A program made the translations under genes and the position numbers. 64,000 nt of DNA, taken from contig CANUEZ040000047.1 in the NCBI GenBank assembly GCA_948099385.1, forward strand, positions 28,972,501-29,036,500, read 5' to 3'. Under the pieces are notes generated by a model. It saw only the letters and a program-made list of their open reading frames with translations. It made no database searches and was not told where the DNA came from. Position 1 is the stretch's first letter, and each line of letters starts with the position of its first letter. The stretch is from Fasciola hepatica. Taxonomy: Eukaryota; Platyhelminthes; Trematoda; Plagiorchiida; Fasciolidae. This document shows, in pieces, positions 11,780-25,560 of the stretch.

Positions 11780-14700
11780 ATTTACTTTACTTTACTTTTA
11801 TGCGGCTAGCTCCTACGAGAGAATGAGTCGGCTTCTTGTACGTCGCGATTGACACCGGCTCATGAGCAGTGATTAGATGTAAGACCTAAACATAGAGAAA
11901 TCAAGTTCTGCTCCCTATTGCGAACGCCGTAGACAGCCTGGAGTTCTAATCACTCAACTTCCAATTTGACGGTACTGATCCATGTTTTCAGCTGTCCTCC
12001 GAGATGACAGCGCCATCTTGGACATGGAACAGGTGCGAGGCACTGTTTTGAGATCTCTGTGTCCGGACGTTGCAGGACATGTCGAAACCACCGCAACCGT
12101 CGGCCTTCGAGGAACGCTGACAGCTTTTCGATGTTAAAGTACCTATGTCTTATTGTCTTGTTTGAAAGCTCTTCGTGCCACTCCACTTTTGGTATTTATA
12201 GCACACACTAATGGTCAAACACTTCCAGCTTTCTGACGTCTTCGACGCGTAATAGGCACTTCTCGCAGCCGTAGGTCAGTATTGGATGGATAGCGACCCG
12301 AAAGACGCGGACTTTCGTCGGGAGGCTGATTTCGTTTCACGACCTAAGTATATTACGTAGCTGAAGAAACGCAGACCTGACCTTGTCAATGAGCAGTATG
12401 AAATCGTCTTTGGCTTGGCCGTTTGGGAGAATCGTGGAGCCCAGATATTTAGACGCCGGGACGTGTTCGATTTGTTCGCTGTTCAAGTATACCGGGAGAA
12501 CGGACTGTGTAATGCACGTCGAAAGGATCTTGGTATTCAACGTATTGATCTCTAGTCCTATAGATTTTGCAAAAGATTCGACGCCACTTAGAACCGGCTG
12601 TAACACAGTTGGGCCATCTCCAAGGATGACGATGTAGTCTGTGCATTCTAGATGGGCGAGGAAATCATTGGTACCAGCTGAATACCATGGTAAGCGGCGA
12701 AAGCCTGGCGCATTATCCAACCAACGGTGCAGTTGAACAGCACGGGCGACTGGGAATAGCCTTTTCTAATACCGGGGTTGAGGGAGAAGTTACTGGACTC
12801 CTCTCCGTATAAGCTCATTCTCGCACGCGTATTCTGATAGTACGACCTCGTGAGACTGTGAAACTTCTAGGGTATTCCATCAGCTTGTAGTGTGGTCCAA
12901 AACGATTTTCAGTAGACTGAGTCAAAAGCAGCCCGAAGATCAATATAACAAGCTGCCATCGATTGCTGAAACTTGTACCGATATGCTTATACTCGGCGCA
13001 GGGTGAATATTTGGTCCACATACCATCTACCTCGGCGAAAGCCTCCTAGGGTGTGTGCGCGCTTCCTGCACCGCCGAGAAGCGGTTCAACAAAAGCATGG
13101 AGAATATTTTGGCGGCCACTTCGATTAACTTGATGCCACGGTAGTTTTCGTATACAGTCCTGTCGCCCTTCGTTGGTACAGGAAGTAGAACTGAGGTCCC
13201 CCAGTCTACTGGGATTGTTTTTTTCCAGATTAAACAAAAAAGGGTGTACAGTGGCTGGAGTAGCGTCGAAAAACACGATTTGTATATTTTCCTTGCGATA
13301 CCGTTTTCTCCAGGGGGTTTCCGGTTCTCTATTCTGAGTATTACCTTCGCGATTTTTCCTCGGCTTTGTGGGTTGGTATTTATGTCATAGCCCTAACTCT
13401 GGGCTGCTGGGATTCGGTGAGCAGAGTGACGGGACGATCCAGTGGACAATCGAAGTGTTTGGTCCATCGCCGTATCTTTTTGGACCGTTCAGGAATAAGC
13501 CCAGCGGCTTCACGAAGGAAGGGCTCCGTTGATTGTCGTTCCCAGGATGCCGTGCGGATTAGTCGAAAGAGGTTTGAGAAGTCATTGCAGTTGGCCGCAG
13601 TCTCTATCACTTCCGTGATTTCGGCCCAGTATTGTTGCGGTCGCTTCTGGCCAAAGGGGTGCCTATTTGTCGGATATCACGGAAGTCTGGGTGACCATTT
13701 ACGTGGGCCTCTCTAGCCTTTTCGGCGAACTGGAAAGTCGACCTTGAGATCCAGTCTTTCTGTCGTCGTCGAGTAAATCCCAGTTCATCTAAAGCGGATG
13801 GTTTGATCGATGCCTCAAGCAAAGTCTTCTGATTGTCCATGCTCTTACTCTTTACCTGTGAACGTGGTGGCTAGATGGGGAGCAATAGCATCTGAGACCG
13901 CTCGGCACTTTCTTGGTGATCCTAACGTTGCTCCTTTATTCCCCTTCGGGACACGGCTTTTGCGGCGATCTTGAAGAATGCATGGTCAAGTGTGTGGCCG
14001 GTGCTATTCTTTTTACCAGTCCCCGCCCCTCAGCAGGACCGAAAGTCTTCAATCAAGGTGACCAACGTGATCGTAAGAGAATGTAGTCGATCTGATTTGC
14101 TGTATGGCCGTCATCTGAGTAACACGTTAACAAGAACTTCTCGGGATGTTGGAAGCGGATATTGGTGACGGCTAGGCTTTTGAAGTCTGCAGAGTTGACG
14201 AGACGTTCACTATTGCTGCACTGCTGTCTGGGACCATATTTCCCCAAAATATGCCTAGTTGCTTGGGTGGAGAAACCACTGCGGTGGTTCCGGTCTCCCG
14301 CAACCAGGTGAATGTCGCGTTTCGAGACGCTGTTTATCACCTCTCGTAGCCTATTTGAGAACTCGTCTTTTGCCGCTTCTTCGGCCGCAACTGTCGCGGC
14401 ATGGACCACAACAACCTATATTTCCAAAGGTGAGGCTTGAAAACGAGACAAATAGATCAAAGGGGATATCGGGTTCCACGGAAGCAGTGTTTTGTTGGCC
14501 TTGTTGCTGACGCTTATCTTGATGCCACGAAGACCAGGGCTGTTCACAGGCCCGCTGTGATAGAGGTGGTAACTGCGGTCTGCTCCAGGAACCTTTATAC
14601 ACCAGGTGCCAGAATTTGGCAGAGGAACTTTGGAGAAACATCCAATTTCGATGCGGATGTCATGCATCTTTCGCGCAGTGATGGATAGGCTTCAGATGTC

Positions 14701-15110
14701 CAAAAGTGTTCTCACATTCTAGCAGGCGATTTGGATCTGAGTTCGTGTCTTGAGGCCAACAGCTAGCATATTTATCGTGCCGACTGGAGGGCGAACACGA
14801 GGCTCGTCGCCACAGCATGACAGATTTGCGCAAATGAACATGTCATGAGGAGTCTTGAGAATTTTGTATGAAGTGGCTTCCACAGCGTCATTCGGCTTTT
14901 TGTTCGAGGTAGCAGCTCTAGCCCGTGCACAACCAAGAGCTAGCTGTCGGGCAACAGGAAGTTCATGTGTTGGGAGCTGGTGACCGAACGACCGGTTCGT
15001 ACGCCTTTTAGACTTTGATCTACCAATCCGGGATGTCCAACGAGTCCCAGTAATCTTGGTGCACAGTCGCCGGTGGCTCTCCAGGAGCTCGTTCGCCAAT
15101 CAGTAGAGGT
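11780..15110 (-). pseudogene. RTE-like non-LTR retrotransposon, nearly full length, decayed
   Basis: The most complete non-LTR element here, about 3.3 kb, read from 15.1 kb down to 11.78 kb. The endonuclease begins near 14.78 kb (VGTINML, normally LGTWNVRTL), continues with SGTWCIKVPGADRSYHLYHSG, and at 14053-14409 shows HLVAGDRN, GKYGPRQQC and DGHTANQIDYILLRSRW. The RT follows: WGTSVLLPVPTKGDRT with an NYRGIKLI block near 13.1-13.2 kb, a CYIDLRAAFDSVY motif A near 12.9 kb, NPGIRKGYSQSPVLFN, and at 12337-12720 LECTDYIVILGDG, where YADD has become CTDY. The C-terminal tail at 11950-12186 has FNIEKLSAFLEGRRLRWFRHVLQRP, typical of the group. Multiple stops and frameshifts. Plus-strand open frames across 12.4-14.7 kb are shadows. 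Confidence 0.9.
11781..11800 (-). repeat. AAAGT-type microsatellite tail of the RTE-like element
   Basis: Plus strand is (TTTAC)n-like; on the element's sense strand this is (GTAAA)n at the very 3' end of the RTE-like element, just after its C-terminal coding tail. RTE-group elements commonly end in short tandem repeats instead of poly(A), so it marks the 3' boundary. Confidence 0.7.
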
Positions 15111-17639
15111 CATCTAGACTCGGCGTTCCATGCAACCGTGTTGATTGGACGGATATTCTTGGAAGCCGTTGGATCCCAGCAGATCTCATCCACCTATGAA
15201 GGGGTATCATTCATCGCATGCTGGGAGCCGTCTCACAGAGGTTTTTGGGTCTCGGTTACCCTCAACCTGTCTAACGGACTGCCGGGTTGTGTGGCCGCTG
15301 ACTCATGCCTCAGCTTTGTGAGGCTTCAGGTGAGAGTTGAGTGGGTGATGGAGACCAAACAGACAGAAGATACCCCAAGGGACACGACAGTTTGCCAACT
15401 CAGAGATGCTACTCCTCTCAATTCCCCATATACCACTTAGGGACGTTTCAGGTTTTGTGAAAGTTGATACACTTCCCGGTAGTAATATGAACGTCAAAGG
15501 ATGATCTGATGTAGAAAGGAAAGGATCACCAATGGATGAACAGGTGACAAAGAAAGCATTTCCACGTTCTCTTGGTATCTGAGAAACAGAATCTAGGAAA
15601 CTGGCATGCGGTTTTATTGGGAATACAAAAAGTCATGCTGTTAGCATCGTAGAATATCGCGTAATTTGCTCTGTGATATTTGTCGTGTCGTTTTGTTCCG
15701 TGCGTGTTATGTGCTTGTGAATTCCTGTTCCGTACGAAATAGTGGTGATATTGGGAGCCAAGTACAGGGTATTGAGGGGCTCATTTGCAAAACATGACTG
15801 CATATGTGGGTGGATAATGTGGTCATTGTGGACTGATGTTCATAGGGAAGCACTGCACATTGGTAGTTTCAATGAAGGTAGCACGGATATGGATGCGCGA
15901 GAGTGACTACTTTGAGCATCGTTGTCTGCGAGCCGGTTGCAAATTTCTTGTGCACTTAGTCATCTTCTTCATAAACCAATGTCTTAAGTCATTTCGTCAG
16001 TTACGCGTACAAATGAAGGAGTTTAACTTCTAGACAACCAGTTCATTCTACTTTTCCGGAACTAATATTGACAAAGAGATGAGAAATCAGTCTACCCAAA
16101 ATAAGATTTATTAGAATATCACATTTCTAAATCCATGGAAAATAAGACACGATTGGAACGGCCGACAGTAAAACAAACCAAATAAATCAAAAGTTGTGTC
16201 GTAACAAATGGCTGTTATTTAACTCCATGAATGTTAGAAATCAAACACACAAGCCAAGAAAAAATGTTCTTCCGATGGAATTAGAACAAACACGTGGACA
16301 CACCTGCACTAGGGCAGCTGAATCACGTTGGGTAGGAGGAGTTATTGCGCTTGGATAAGGAAATTCTGATTGCATTGCTTGAAGACATTTTTCCCTTCTC
16401 ACACAGCCAAAAGTATGGTATTCATTACGAGCTTCTCTTCATCCGTTATTCTCAGTAATTTGTACGTTTCTCTTTGTGACGTAGACTGAAACGAAGGACT
16501 AACTTTCGTACCTTAACCTAATGTTGATCTTCAACCCTAGCTTGCCTGACCAAAGCTGTTACATTCTCAGGATGTTCTACGTTACTTGACGGGAACTCAC
16601 ACTCTTGGATGGCATACTTTCTCCAGTTTGTTGGTCAGCACAAATGAGCCCACTTTCGCATTGGATTTCCCGTTTGATCGCAAAGCTTCCTTGTGACAAA
16701 GTCATTGCGTTAGTCTTCCGAAACAGCGTACATCAAACACATCTTTATAAACCAAATCCTTTTGAGAATCACTTGGCTTGATCATGTATCTTCATTGCGT
16801 GCGCCTGCTGTTCATTTTGCATCTGCGTCGTGAAGCTTCAGCTGATTATCTTTCCAAGGTGGTCGTTGTGACAACAATTTAGGGTATGTCGTTATCACGT
16901 TTTGACAACTTTGTCCTGTAGTACAAGTAGTCAAGCGTGCTGCTGTTCTCTGACTTCGGACTCGGGGTTTCCTTGTCTATGAGAAACCCAATGATTAAAC
17001 GAAAATCTGTCGCACTAAAAGATTTGGGCATTCGGCAAACCAATCATGTTCGTCAGATAGAATCCATCAGTGTGTTTGTAATAAGACTGTCTCTGGTACT
17101 ATTTGCCTCCAACAGTTGCTGGTCGAGTGGTTATGAGGGTTTGCTTCCCATCTTAGACGTCAAAGAAAGTTTCAGGGTCTGATTGTCAATTATTAATAAG
17201 AGGATAGCAGGTCTTTGAGACTATAGCATGCACCCTTTTACTGAACTGGTGCGAAAAGATAAAATATAAATCGAAATCATAGATTAACTGGTGTCGTCAA
17301 CGATAAAAACTGTTTGGATGCATATTCAAAATAACTCACTGTAAACGAATTGAAGTTTCCCCAATATCCTCGTCTGAATTTGGATCCTCCAACACTGATG
17401 GTGCACCAAGTGAAGTTACAACAAAAACGAGAGTGAAAAAATAAAAAAACATCCCCATTTTTTCATCACCAATTCATTTCAAACAAAACCGGCAAAATTG
17501 TATTTGGTGCGAAAGTTAGCATCTTCTTGTGTTACTCTGAAGAGAGTACTTGGGTGATAAAATTAATCTCGTCCAATGCGGTTTCGAATTGTATTGTTTC
17601 GAATTGTATTTCATTCTATGGCATGTGTAAAGTGGCTAG
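15111..17639. other. stretch with no recognisable gene
   Basis: 15.11-15.5 kb may hold the 5' leader of the RTE-like element (GC richer, no clear coding). The rest to 17.6 kb shows only short unsupported open frames. Confidence 0.4.
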
Positions 17640-17830
17640 TATTTCTGGTCAGAACCGTAGTGATGTGTGCAAATGTGTAACGGGAAAATAATGCAAAATA
17701 TATTAGTTGTCGATGATATCTCGTCCTTCATCGCCTGTCACTTATCTGACCCCTTTCACACTCCCGGATATTTAACACGTGGTCGCGGTCATGAAGTCAT
17801 AACATCTTCCAGTGACAAGTTCTTCATCAT
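17640..17830. repeat. diverged dispersed repeat G, copy 1
   Basis: This stretch aligns by eye with 28545-28720: both share a GTCAG-AC-GTA start, GTGTAAC followed by an A-rich tract, and a TATCTGACCC / CATCTGACCC block at similar spacing. The similarity is roughly 60-65 per cent by eye, so it is an old repeat of unknown type. Confidence 0.35.
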
Positions 17831-20800
17831 ATCATTCTATCAGTCGGAATGGAAATCTTTAAACACACAAGTCAAGAGACTCAGATTACAAGATATATCT
17901 TCCAGGAAGTGAACATGATCTCGAAATATGCATGCTCCTCTTGCATAGTCTAGGGTACTCTTGTGGAACGAAAGTTGGTTGTATAAACATGATAACGATA
18001 AAGATGGAATGAGAGAAAATTCAGTTTGCATACTTGGCGAAATACCATAGGAAGATTGACCTTAACACACTTCATCTCCATTAGTACCCCATATACTTAG
18101 AAGGAATAAATCACTTACGAACTCTCCGTTAGAGATTAGGGTAGAGCCTAGAGCCAGTATGGGACAATAAATACAGGTCAAGTTTGCTAATTTGCCCCTC
18201 TATCATACAATTTTCGCGTACACTTTTGTTACTGACTCCATCACTTACTTCGTGATATTTGCTCCACTTTGCTTACTAACAATATTTTGAGTTGTACGTT
18301 ATGAAATTCGACATCCACAGAGAGCATACAAGTATCTGTGCGCACTGTGTTTACGCATTATCATAAATGTATGTTTTCGTGCCAGTTGAGTATTTCAATA
18401 TCTGTCTCACGAATATGTACAGAATTCAACAAAGTGCATGAATGATTGTTCATTTCCCCTGTCTCACAATATTACCAGCTCTGCCATGATCCCAGATCCT
18501 GCTTTCCCGTGATGGCTAAGCACGGGAGATAATAAGAACACCTAATACAAAACACACCATGGAGCATTTTTCTTCGGATCGTATCAGTATGGATGGAAAT
18601 TCGCGGAGATCCAACAGTACAAATGCCACCTGGAAAGGGATTCGCTTTTCACATGCGGGAATGATGTCTCTGTTCCGATTGATAATTTTCAGTTCCGAAT
18701 GTAATCAAATTCAAATTTGCTTGCAATCCCAGTTGATTGTTTGGTGCCCCGCGGGCCAGACAGTTGTGTGCATCTGTGTTATATATCACTAATTCATACT
18801 GTTGGGTTGTGGCTTTTAAAAAAATATTGAAACACTCAGACTTGAGGAGAATGCGGGAATTCTTGCATTCTTAACTAAATTTAAATACGCCGAAAAAGGA
18901 GGAAATCCTACTAAGAGAACGAAATATGATAAACAACATTCATTTAGAGAAACATTTTGGTGAGTACAAATTCAAAGATGTTAAAAGAAGACAACGTTTC
19001 AAATTTGGAAGTGGTTCTTTGTTGTATTTGATCACATCTATCGAGCACGTGGTAACAGTGGGAGGAAAACGAAGGACGCAGAAGCATTTGGTAGTAGTGC
19101 ACAAAATAAATGATGAAGAGTCTTAGAGTTTAGATATTTTCAAACAGATTTTAAGGGGTTTGGAAAGATATTGTCGGTTCTTGAATCTGTCATTCTTTCA
19201 TACAAATGCTTGCATCACGAATCAAACGTTGTATCTAACGTTCATATACGACTTGCAATTTTGGATTAAATTTGTTTTCTTTGAACAAAATAGCACCAAA
19301 ATTTTGACAAATTTACATTAAGGTACATTCCATCCATTCAAATACGAGTTTACTAGGAAACCACATACATGTATCTTCCATATTGTTTGATTTGCTTATT
19401 ATTATCCGACGAATAATGTTTAACACTAGTAAGAGATTATACTTGTATAATGTGATTCATCATGCAATATGAACTCTCAACTCACCACTGAGAACCATAG
19501 ATGTCCTGTGCTTCTATTTCCTCCTTGTTATGATTCGTCAGTAGTGCACATCCACTGAACCCCAATAGTAATCAAACCTGGATTGGGCAATTGTGAATGG
19601 AACAACTAACCACCAGGACATCCGGATTGGCTCTTAACGGTTTGTTGAACGTATGCACTTCATGATGTACCACCATTCCGTCACTAGCTTGAAACGATAA
19701 CGAACCGTTTCCCGCACAGCTATCGACTCCTGTGATAGAGCATTGAGCACAATATGCCGAATAGCTGGAACGATCAGGTACTCCAGCTATGAGGTTGTAT
19801 ACTGACGAAATCAGCTACAATATGTGGGGTTGTCGTAGATATGGGCGCTCAGAAGTAGGGAGTAAAGCCACCCGAAATCTACTGTCAAGTAACGGACTTA
19901 ACTTGGACAAAATAGCGGGTTCATCTGTTGCCGGTATCTTGACATATGAAAGTTATACAAAGATTACATGGCATACTTTTAATTCGTTCCCTTCGTGCTG
20001 CTCAACGTCTATTGCTACTGGGTAAACTGATTTTCCTGTGGTATTTATTTTCGACAATGTGCCCCTTCATCGGGGGGCTATGGACACATAACCACACACC
20101 AATCATTGAGTACATTTTCTCCCACAGCATAGTCCATTTTTCAATCCGCTGGAAAGAAGAATTCAGTAAATTCAAATACTCAAGATTTTCACTACTTTTA
20201 TTCGTTCATATTTTTCAGTACATTGAAAACTGGTTCACCGAAAATGCTACACAAAAGCACTGAATGTGCCACATGGTTCGACGATAAGGGCACATCACTC
20301 AAAACCTTCTCTAATCAGTTTGCGCTGCAGCTTTTGATACCATTACCACGGTCAAATGCGCAGCACATGATCAACACACTTTCACATTTGTTCAGTCAGC
20401 TTTGTAATACAATTTTTTGTGAAAATGTGTTCCATACCTCCCTTAGTCGTAATATTCCGATACTTTTATTCTGACTGGCTTGCAGCGGCATGATCAGATG
20501 TTTTGCATCAAGGTCAAAGAATGTTTAATCGACGCTATCGCATGATGGGTCATGGCTATTGAATGGTGGGTCGTGGCTTAAGGATTGCGGGTTTCGGCTT
20601 AAGCCTGATGACAACATTTGTACTTGCATTTGCTCTCTTACAAATAAATGGAATACAATAATTTCTTATTCTGTTGATTATGATTGCGAACACAACAACT
20701 AGCTTCAGAAGTGTTAGTGTCTAGGTCAGATTAACACTTGTATGAGACAGAAATCTTCCTACCCCATAAACAACTGATGTCTCCAACATTACTGCTGACT

Positions 20801-22744
20801 GACTAAAATAAGACTTTGTCAACTTGATTAGAACTCCCCAAACCTGGTGGCCTAGTGATTCTGACTTATTTCGTTACATATTTGTTCGTGATTGCAGTAG
20901 CAGGGACATACCTTATAGCCTCGAAGGCTCACAGAACTATCAGAGATGCACGGCAACCTGGTCGTGAGATTTGGAGTGGAGAACCACGTAAGGTCTCAAT
21001 AGGTCAGGTATGGTAACGAGCCATAAAATTGAAATCATTTCTCACAACGAAAGAACATTACCGAATTTCTTTGGAAAACTACATTTTCTAACATATTTGA
21101 CCCAAAACTGTTTCTATTGGAAATGTTTCTTGCTCGGTTCCGGAACGTTTATTGCATGGTAGGGAGCTTTCCATGCAGAAACTTTCCTTGCATGACGAAG
21201 TGTTTCTTGCAGAGAGGTTATTACTTCCAAACTGGTTGCAGGGTTGCACATTGGAAGGAACTACTGTATGTACATGTAGAAGTGGTCGTCAGGCTATAAA
21301 CACGATTATCTAGGCTTTGTGCAGATAGTGATAGAGGAAACAAATGTAATACCTACGAGTACGCACCAGACGTGCGAGTCCTCTGGTGTTTACGTGTGCA
21401 TCGACTAGAAAACTTCCTCATTGTGTGAAGACAGGAAATCAGCAACACTGCGAGCAGAGAGATGTTCGGTCGACTAGTGAGTTAGCACCAAAACTGCATC
21501 ATATCGGGTTCTCAAAACTATTCGAGTAGGATCGTAGGAAATTGAGGTAACTTACGTCTTTGTGAATCTGGTTTAGGAAGTAGGTACACACTACAGAGAA
21601 TAAAATAATAAAGTAATAAACTAATTGTGACACGAGGATAGAAATAAGGCTGATGCGTGTGAACGACGATTTGATTTAGAGGGATATTGTACACAATTCG
21701 GTGGTGATCACACACGATCATCGGCACCGGTGAATTTATGTACAAACACGAATCACAATGTGGGGATCTGACCCAATGCAGTGAGCTTGAGTGATATTTT
21801 GAAAATTCCCATGAATATGAAATGAAATGTCTGACTTTGTTGGAATTATGAATGGTTGCTCACAGTCAGGTGAACGGCTAGATTTCCGTGAAAATAGATA
21901 TTTACCCACTTCTGTGCTATATTATTACTGCATGAATTAGGGTTACTATTAGTACGTTCATGTTACCATTGTGTGAAATATTATTTATTGTATTTGAAAG
22001 CTAAGTACCAAGTGAAATCATGTGTTGCCTGTGCACATCAGTGGACTTTTGTGAATGCTTACTTGTTTCATTTATTATCCAGTTTACAGTTCACATATGA
22101 CAAAAAATGTGTTTGAATACCTATTTGACGGAATAGCGCTGTCAGTACTTCACCATCTACCTAGCTTGGGCACATTCGCTCGTGCGTGTTGTTTTGAAAC
22201 AAGCCACAACTAGTCTGCAAACGACCGTTGGGAAAGGTTCCCCGTGGTAAACGAAACGTTAGCTAATTACCAACGTTTCCGGCAACGCTGTTGTTATGAA
22301 TGTGTGTATGTCCGTGCACTGTTAGCGTGAAGATTGGATCTCCGTTCCCTGAGTGGCGCCTGGATTATTTGAGGTGAGAATAAAATTTCTACGCCAACTG
22401 ATGAAGTGGTGAAGTGGCAGTCGCACTCCATTTTGTAGCTGAAAACCACATCGTCGACTGTGGTAACAATAGAATCATCCGATTAGGTTTCCTCACAGAT
22501 ACTGAGCCCCTGGATGCCAAAGCTTTGGTAAAAACCGTCCAGCTTACATGTCTCAACCGAAACGATGTAGCAGAAATTTCAGGTATATGCATGATACTAC
22601 CGTGGCTGAGGTGTAAACTTTCCCAAGGTGATCGCTTCAAATGACCCCGCAGTCACTGAGGAAACAGAAATCACTGCCCACACTCACACTCATCCTAAAC
22701 ATACACACACACATACACATGCATACACTCAAACACAAAACGTT
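17831..22744. other. stretch with no recognisable gene
   Basis: About 4.9 kb of AT-rich sequence with short open frames only. A frame at 18926-19126 (+) carries FKFGSGSLLYLI followed by VVTVGGKRRTQKHLVVV, loosely like retroelement proteases of the FKFG.G type, but there is too little to annotate. 20846-20862 resembles a Pol III A box without a B box. 20540-20600 has a loose internal repetition (atggtgggtcgtggcttaag-like units). Confidence 0.35.
22680..22735. repeat. CA-rich microsatellite
   Basis: Imperfect (CA)n tract with ACACTCAC and CACATACA variants, directly upstream of repeat J copy 1. Confidence 0.7.
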
Positions 22745-22748
22745 TGAT

Positions 22749-22935
22749 ACCCAGTGGTTAAGGTTATTATTCCAAGATCATCCAATTGTAAATTGGTCGT
22801 GAGAAAGGTTACTAGCCCGTACTGAAATACTGACTGACCACCGTCTTCTCCGATAACGCTGTTATCGAATAATAAACACTTACATTAAACATATAACGTA
22901 GCCCATCGTTTGTCCCATACAATCCAAAGTGATCT
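22749..22935. repeat. dispersed repeat J, copy 1
   Basis: Aligns with 27585-27775 on the same strand. Shared blocks are CCAG(T/C)GGTTAA, GAGAAAGGTTA, ACTGAAA, GA(C/T)TGAC(C/T)ACC, TTTTCCGAT / TTCTCCGAT, CGAA(T/C)AATAAACACTTAC, and a later ATACA-TCC-GATCT block. This copy has a perfect 6-bp hairpin (GATAAC-GCT-GTTATC) just before AATAAACACTTAC. Its class (SINE, retroelement end or other) is not known. Confidence 0.6.
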
Positions 22936-24779
22936 CGGCTCGGATGCATCAACCATTCGCAATATTCTATGAAAATTGTACAAAAGATTTTCAATTTAGA
23001 AGAGTACTCCTGCATCAAATGCATTCACACACAATGTGAAGAAAATGTTCCACCAGATTAAGTGAGGTCGGTTGGTTGGTCGGTTAGAGAAATTCCACTC
23101 ATTTATTCACCCATGTGAAGTTCAGCTGCGAAGACTCACTCGGTCTCGATTCCGGTTCCCAAGCACTTTTACCTTTATATCCCTAAATATTCCCTGCTCA
23201 AGTGCACGAATGATATCAGGGGCTCGTTTGAAGCGTTTGTAGACTGAATGCTTTGTTCCCCAATGAAACTGATGCCTAATGGGAGAAGTTTATTATATTC
23301 ATATTAATGTTTTCCATTCACCCGGAAAAGGATTCACGCGAATTGATCAGATTCCGAATTGTGCCTTGAAAAATCTCGTGTACTGTCAAAAATGATACGA
23401 TTAATCAGCGGTGATAAAACTTCAATAGTCACGCTTTCCTCTTGGAAAACTCTTTGAGTTCGCTAAGTAAGTGGCTCACTCCCAATTTAGAAATACTTGA
23501 TAAACGTTATCTGATAAATTTTAGGGATGTGTAGTCCAACGAAACAGTAAAAACCCATTTGTTTGGTTCCCATAATGATCATCATTTGCAGTATTTTTAT
23601 CCAGGTAATGTATTTATGCTATCATATTCGTTCGATATTCGTCCGAACAAATTCGAAATTACTATATCCACCAAATCAATCCAAATAGTGAAACATATTT
23701 TGGGCTTCTCTGAACTCGATTTAAAAAGGACTATTGTTTATGAATTAATTCCATTTTGTTCATATATGTAAGCCACGTGCCTACCTACGTGGCAGGATTG
23801 AGAATTACTAATTTTCACTGAATTCTGCAAAACTGTTTTATCCTTGTTCGGCATAACCAACGAGCCTCAGTTGAGACACGATCCCAGGATGTGTGTGTGT
23901 CTGTATGTATGTATGTTGAGTGTCATATGTTGCCACCAGGCTATCCAGACTTACTATCTGCGGTTCATTTTGTGTCAACATTTCTCTTGAGTGGTGAAAT
24001 CCGTTATTCGGTTCACGGTGGACCACAAGGATGATGTTCTCTTCACTGTAGAGCCCCAAGTAAAACAGGGCATAATCATTAGTGCTTCAATGCTAATATG
24101 AATTCCAAATTGTCTGTGAAATGTTAACCAATATAACTGACACTGATACATCATCGGTGGATATTCGCTGCGGATTATTAGCCATCCAGTTAAAACTTTG
24201 ATTTCGCCGTGCTTCGAAAAGATATATTTAGCATATCTTACTCGCCTATTTAAACTAGGCAATCTCATAGCACATTGTACATGCACAAAGATGGTTGGTG
24301 AGGCATTTGAAATTGGACGTGCCGTGTTTTCGGAACATCGTACACATATTCGCACTAATTTATCACGTCAAGTCAGTTAAATGCTTTACGCATCCTGATG
24401 GACGAATATTCAGCTGTCACATAATCACACAACATATTGTGAATGTTCAAATCTAAAACAAATTCCCTTTAACTTTGAAGTGATTTGATCGTGCTAAAGT
24501 GCTTTGCCAAACGTAGCTGGGAGAATGTCATTTCCGTTATTAGGTACAGATGGAGCAGATCAGGCAATGTATATATATATCATCCTTTAGAAGAGAGAAA
24601 AGAATCAGCATATTTGGAAGAATTAACAGTCAGGTTATGGTTGGCAGACTACTGGGCTATGCTCGAGCAATCTTGCTACAGAACAGGAGAAGCAGATTCA
24701 TTGGGGTGGCTATAACAAATACTACATCGTTAGCACATTTCTTGATTATGAGTTGTCGAAAACGGGGATGGTAGAAAGG
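22936..24779. other. stretch with no recognisable gene
   Basis: Includes a short (TG)n/(TATG)n tract at about 23889-23913. No open frame shows a known motif. Confidence 0.4.
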
Positions 24780-25212
24780 TAAGTAGAAGAAAAAATGGTG
24801 CCTACATGACATCCTATTAAACACTCAACCCTGAGGTTGTGAAAGAAGAAGCCGTGCATCAGTAGCGTGTAATTTGTTGGCGTTTGTCGAAGTAATCTGA
24901 CAATGACGCAGTGGTAGATGTTTGAAGGCCACTTGCAGATGAATGTGAACGAACTTCCCTCTTCCAATGCAAGCGAAATCGTCACTGTAATCGAAAAAAG
25001 AGCATTGTCATGGATGTGTTTTTCTTGTCTAGAGATGGCAGAATGTAATGTGACGATTAGACAAGGATATCCACAGTGGACTATGAATCGGTATAAGCAA
25101 ACTGGTTGGGATGAAATGAGTTTGGTTATGATGTGATCCTTTGCAACTGAAATTTCTCTAATATCTTTAGAACAACAAATGTGCAAACTATAGGCTGGAA
25201 CTTGGAGATGCG

Positions 25213-25248
<36 letters not shown>

Positions 25249-25560
25249 TGGAGCCACTCTCTAATCGTCAGGGATGTTGTTCTGGTGCAGGTGCTGGTTG
25301 AATTACCCTGATAAAACCGTGGATAAGAGAGATGCACATTCTTCCAGTACAATCGGAGACATGCAGTCAGGTCTACGAGATTTCTTTGAGTTCAAATGGA
25401 TCACCTCTTTTATACGTTGATGCGATCTCAGGTAAATTGGGGTCCGTCGTGGGAAAGTGTATCTGGAGCACCTATGTTGAGAATTGGACAGGTGGCTTTG
25501 GTAAAGCTGTGATTGAGCGCATCTAAATTCACTCTTGGCAAACGACCAATGGATGAAATC
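24780..25560 (-). pseudogene. CR1-like non-LTR retrotransposon RT fragment, copy B
   Basis: Read on the minus strand from 25.56 kb: IHLNSKKS.RPDCMSPIVLEECAS (normally KS.GPDGISP.VLKE.A) then LSGLFNQHLHQNN, the N-terminal RT block. A (TG)29-bp tract then replaces the following residues. Lower down come a weak DPTQ-like region and SDYFDKRQQITRY followed by SSFTTSG, the block before the PQG motif. The YADD box is not reached. The copy is clearly homologous to 42540-43060 (-), with shared non-coding differences along about 400 bp, so both belong to one family. Inactive. Confidence 0.75.
25217..25245. repeat. (TG)n microsatellite inside the CR1-like fragment
   Basis: Uninterrupted TG tract of 29 bp. 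The homologous CR1-like copy at 42.8 kb has ordinary coding-like sequence at this point, so the tract expanded after insertion. Confidence 0.9.

Noticed and set aside
12383..14688. Plus-strand frames of 83-116 residues
   Set aside because: Shadows of the minus-strand RTE-like endonuclease and RT, which carry the family motifs.
20846..20880. Possible second SINE (GGTGGCCTAGTG A-box-like)
   Set aside because: No B box at the right distance and no second copy in the window.
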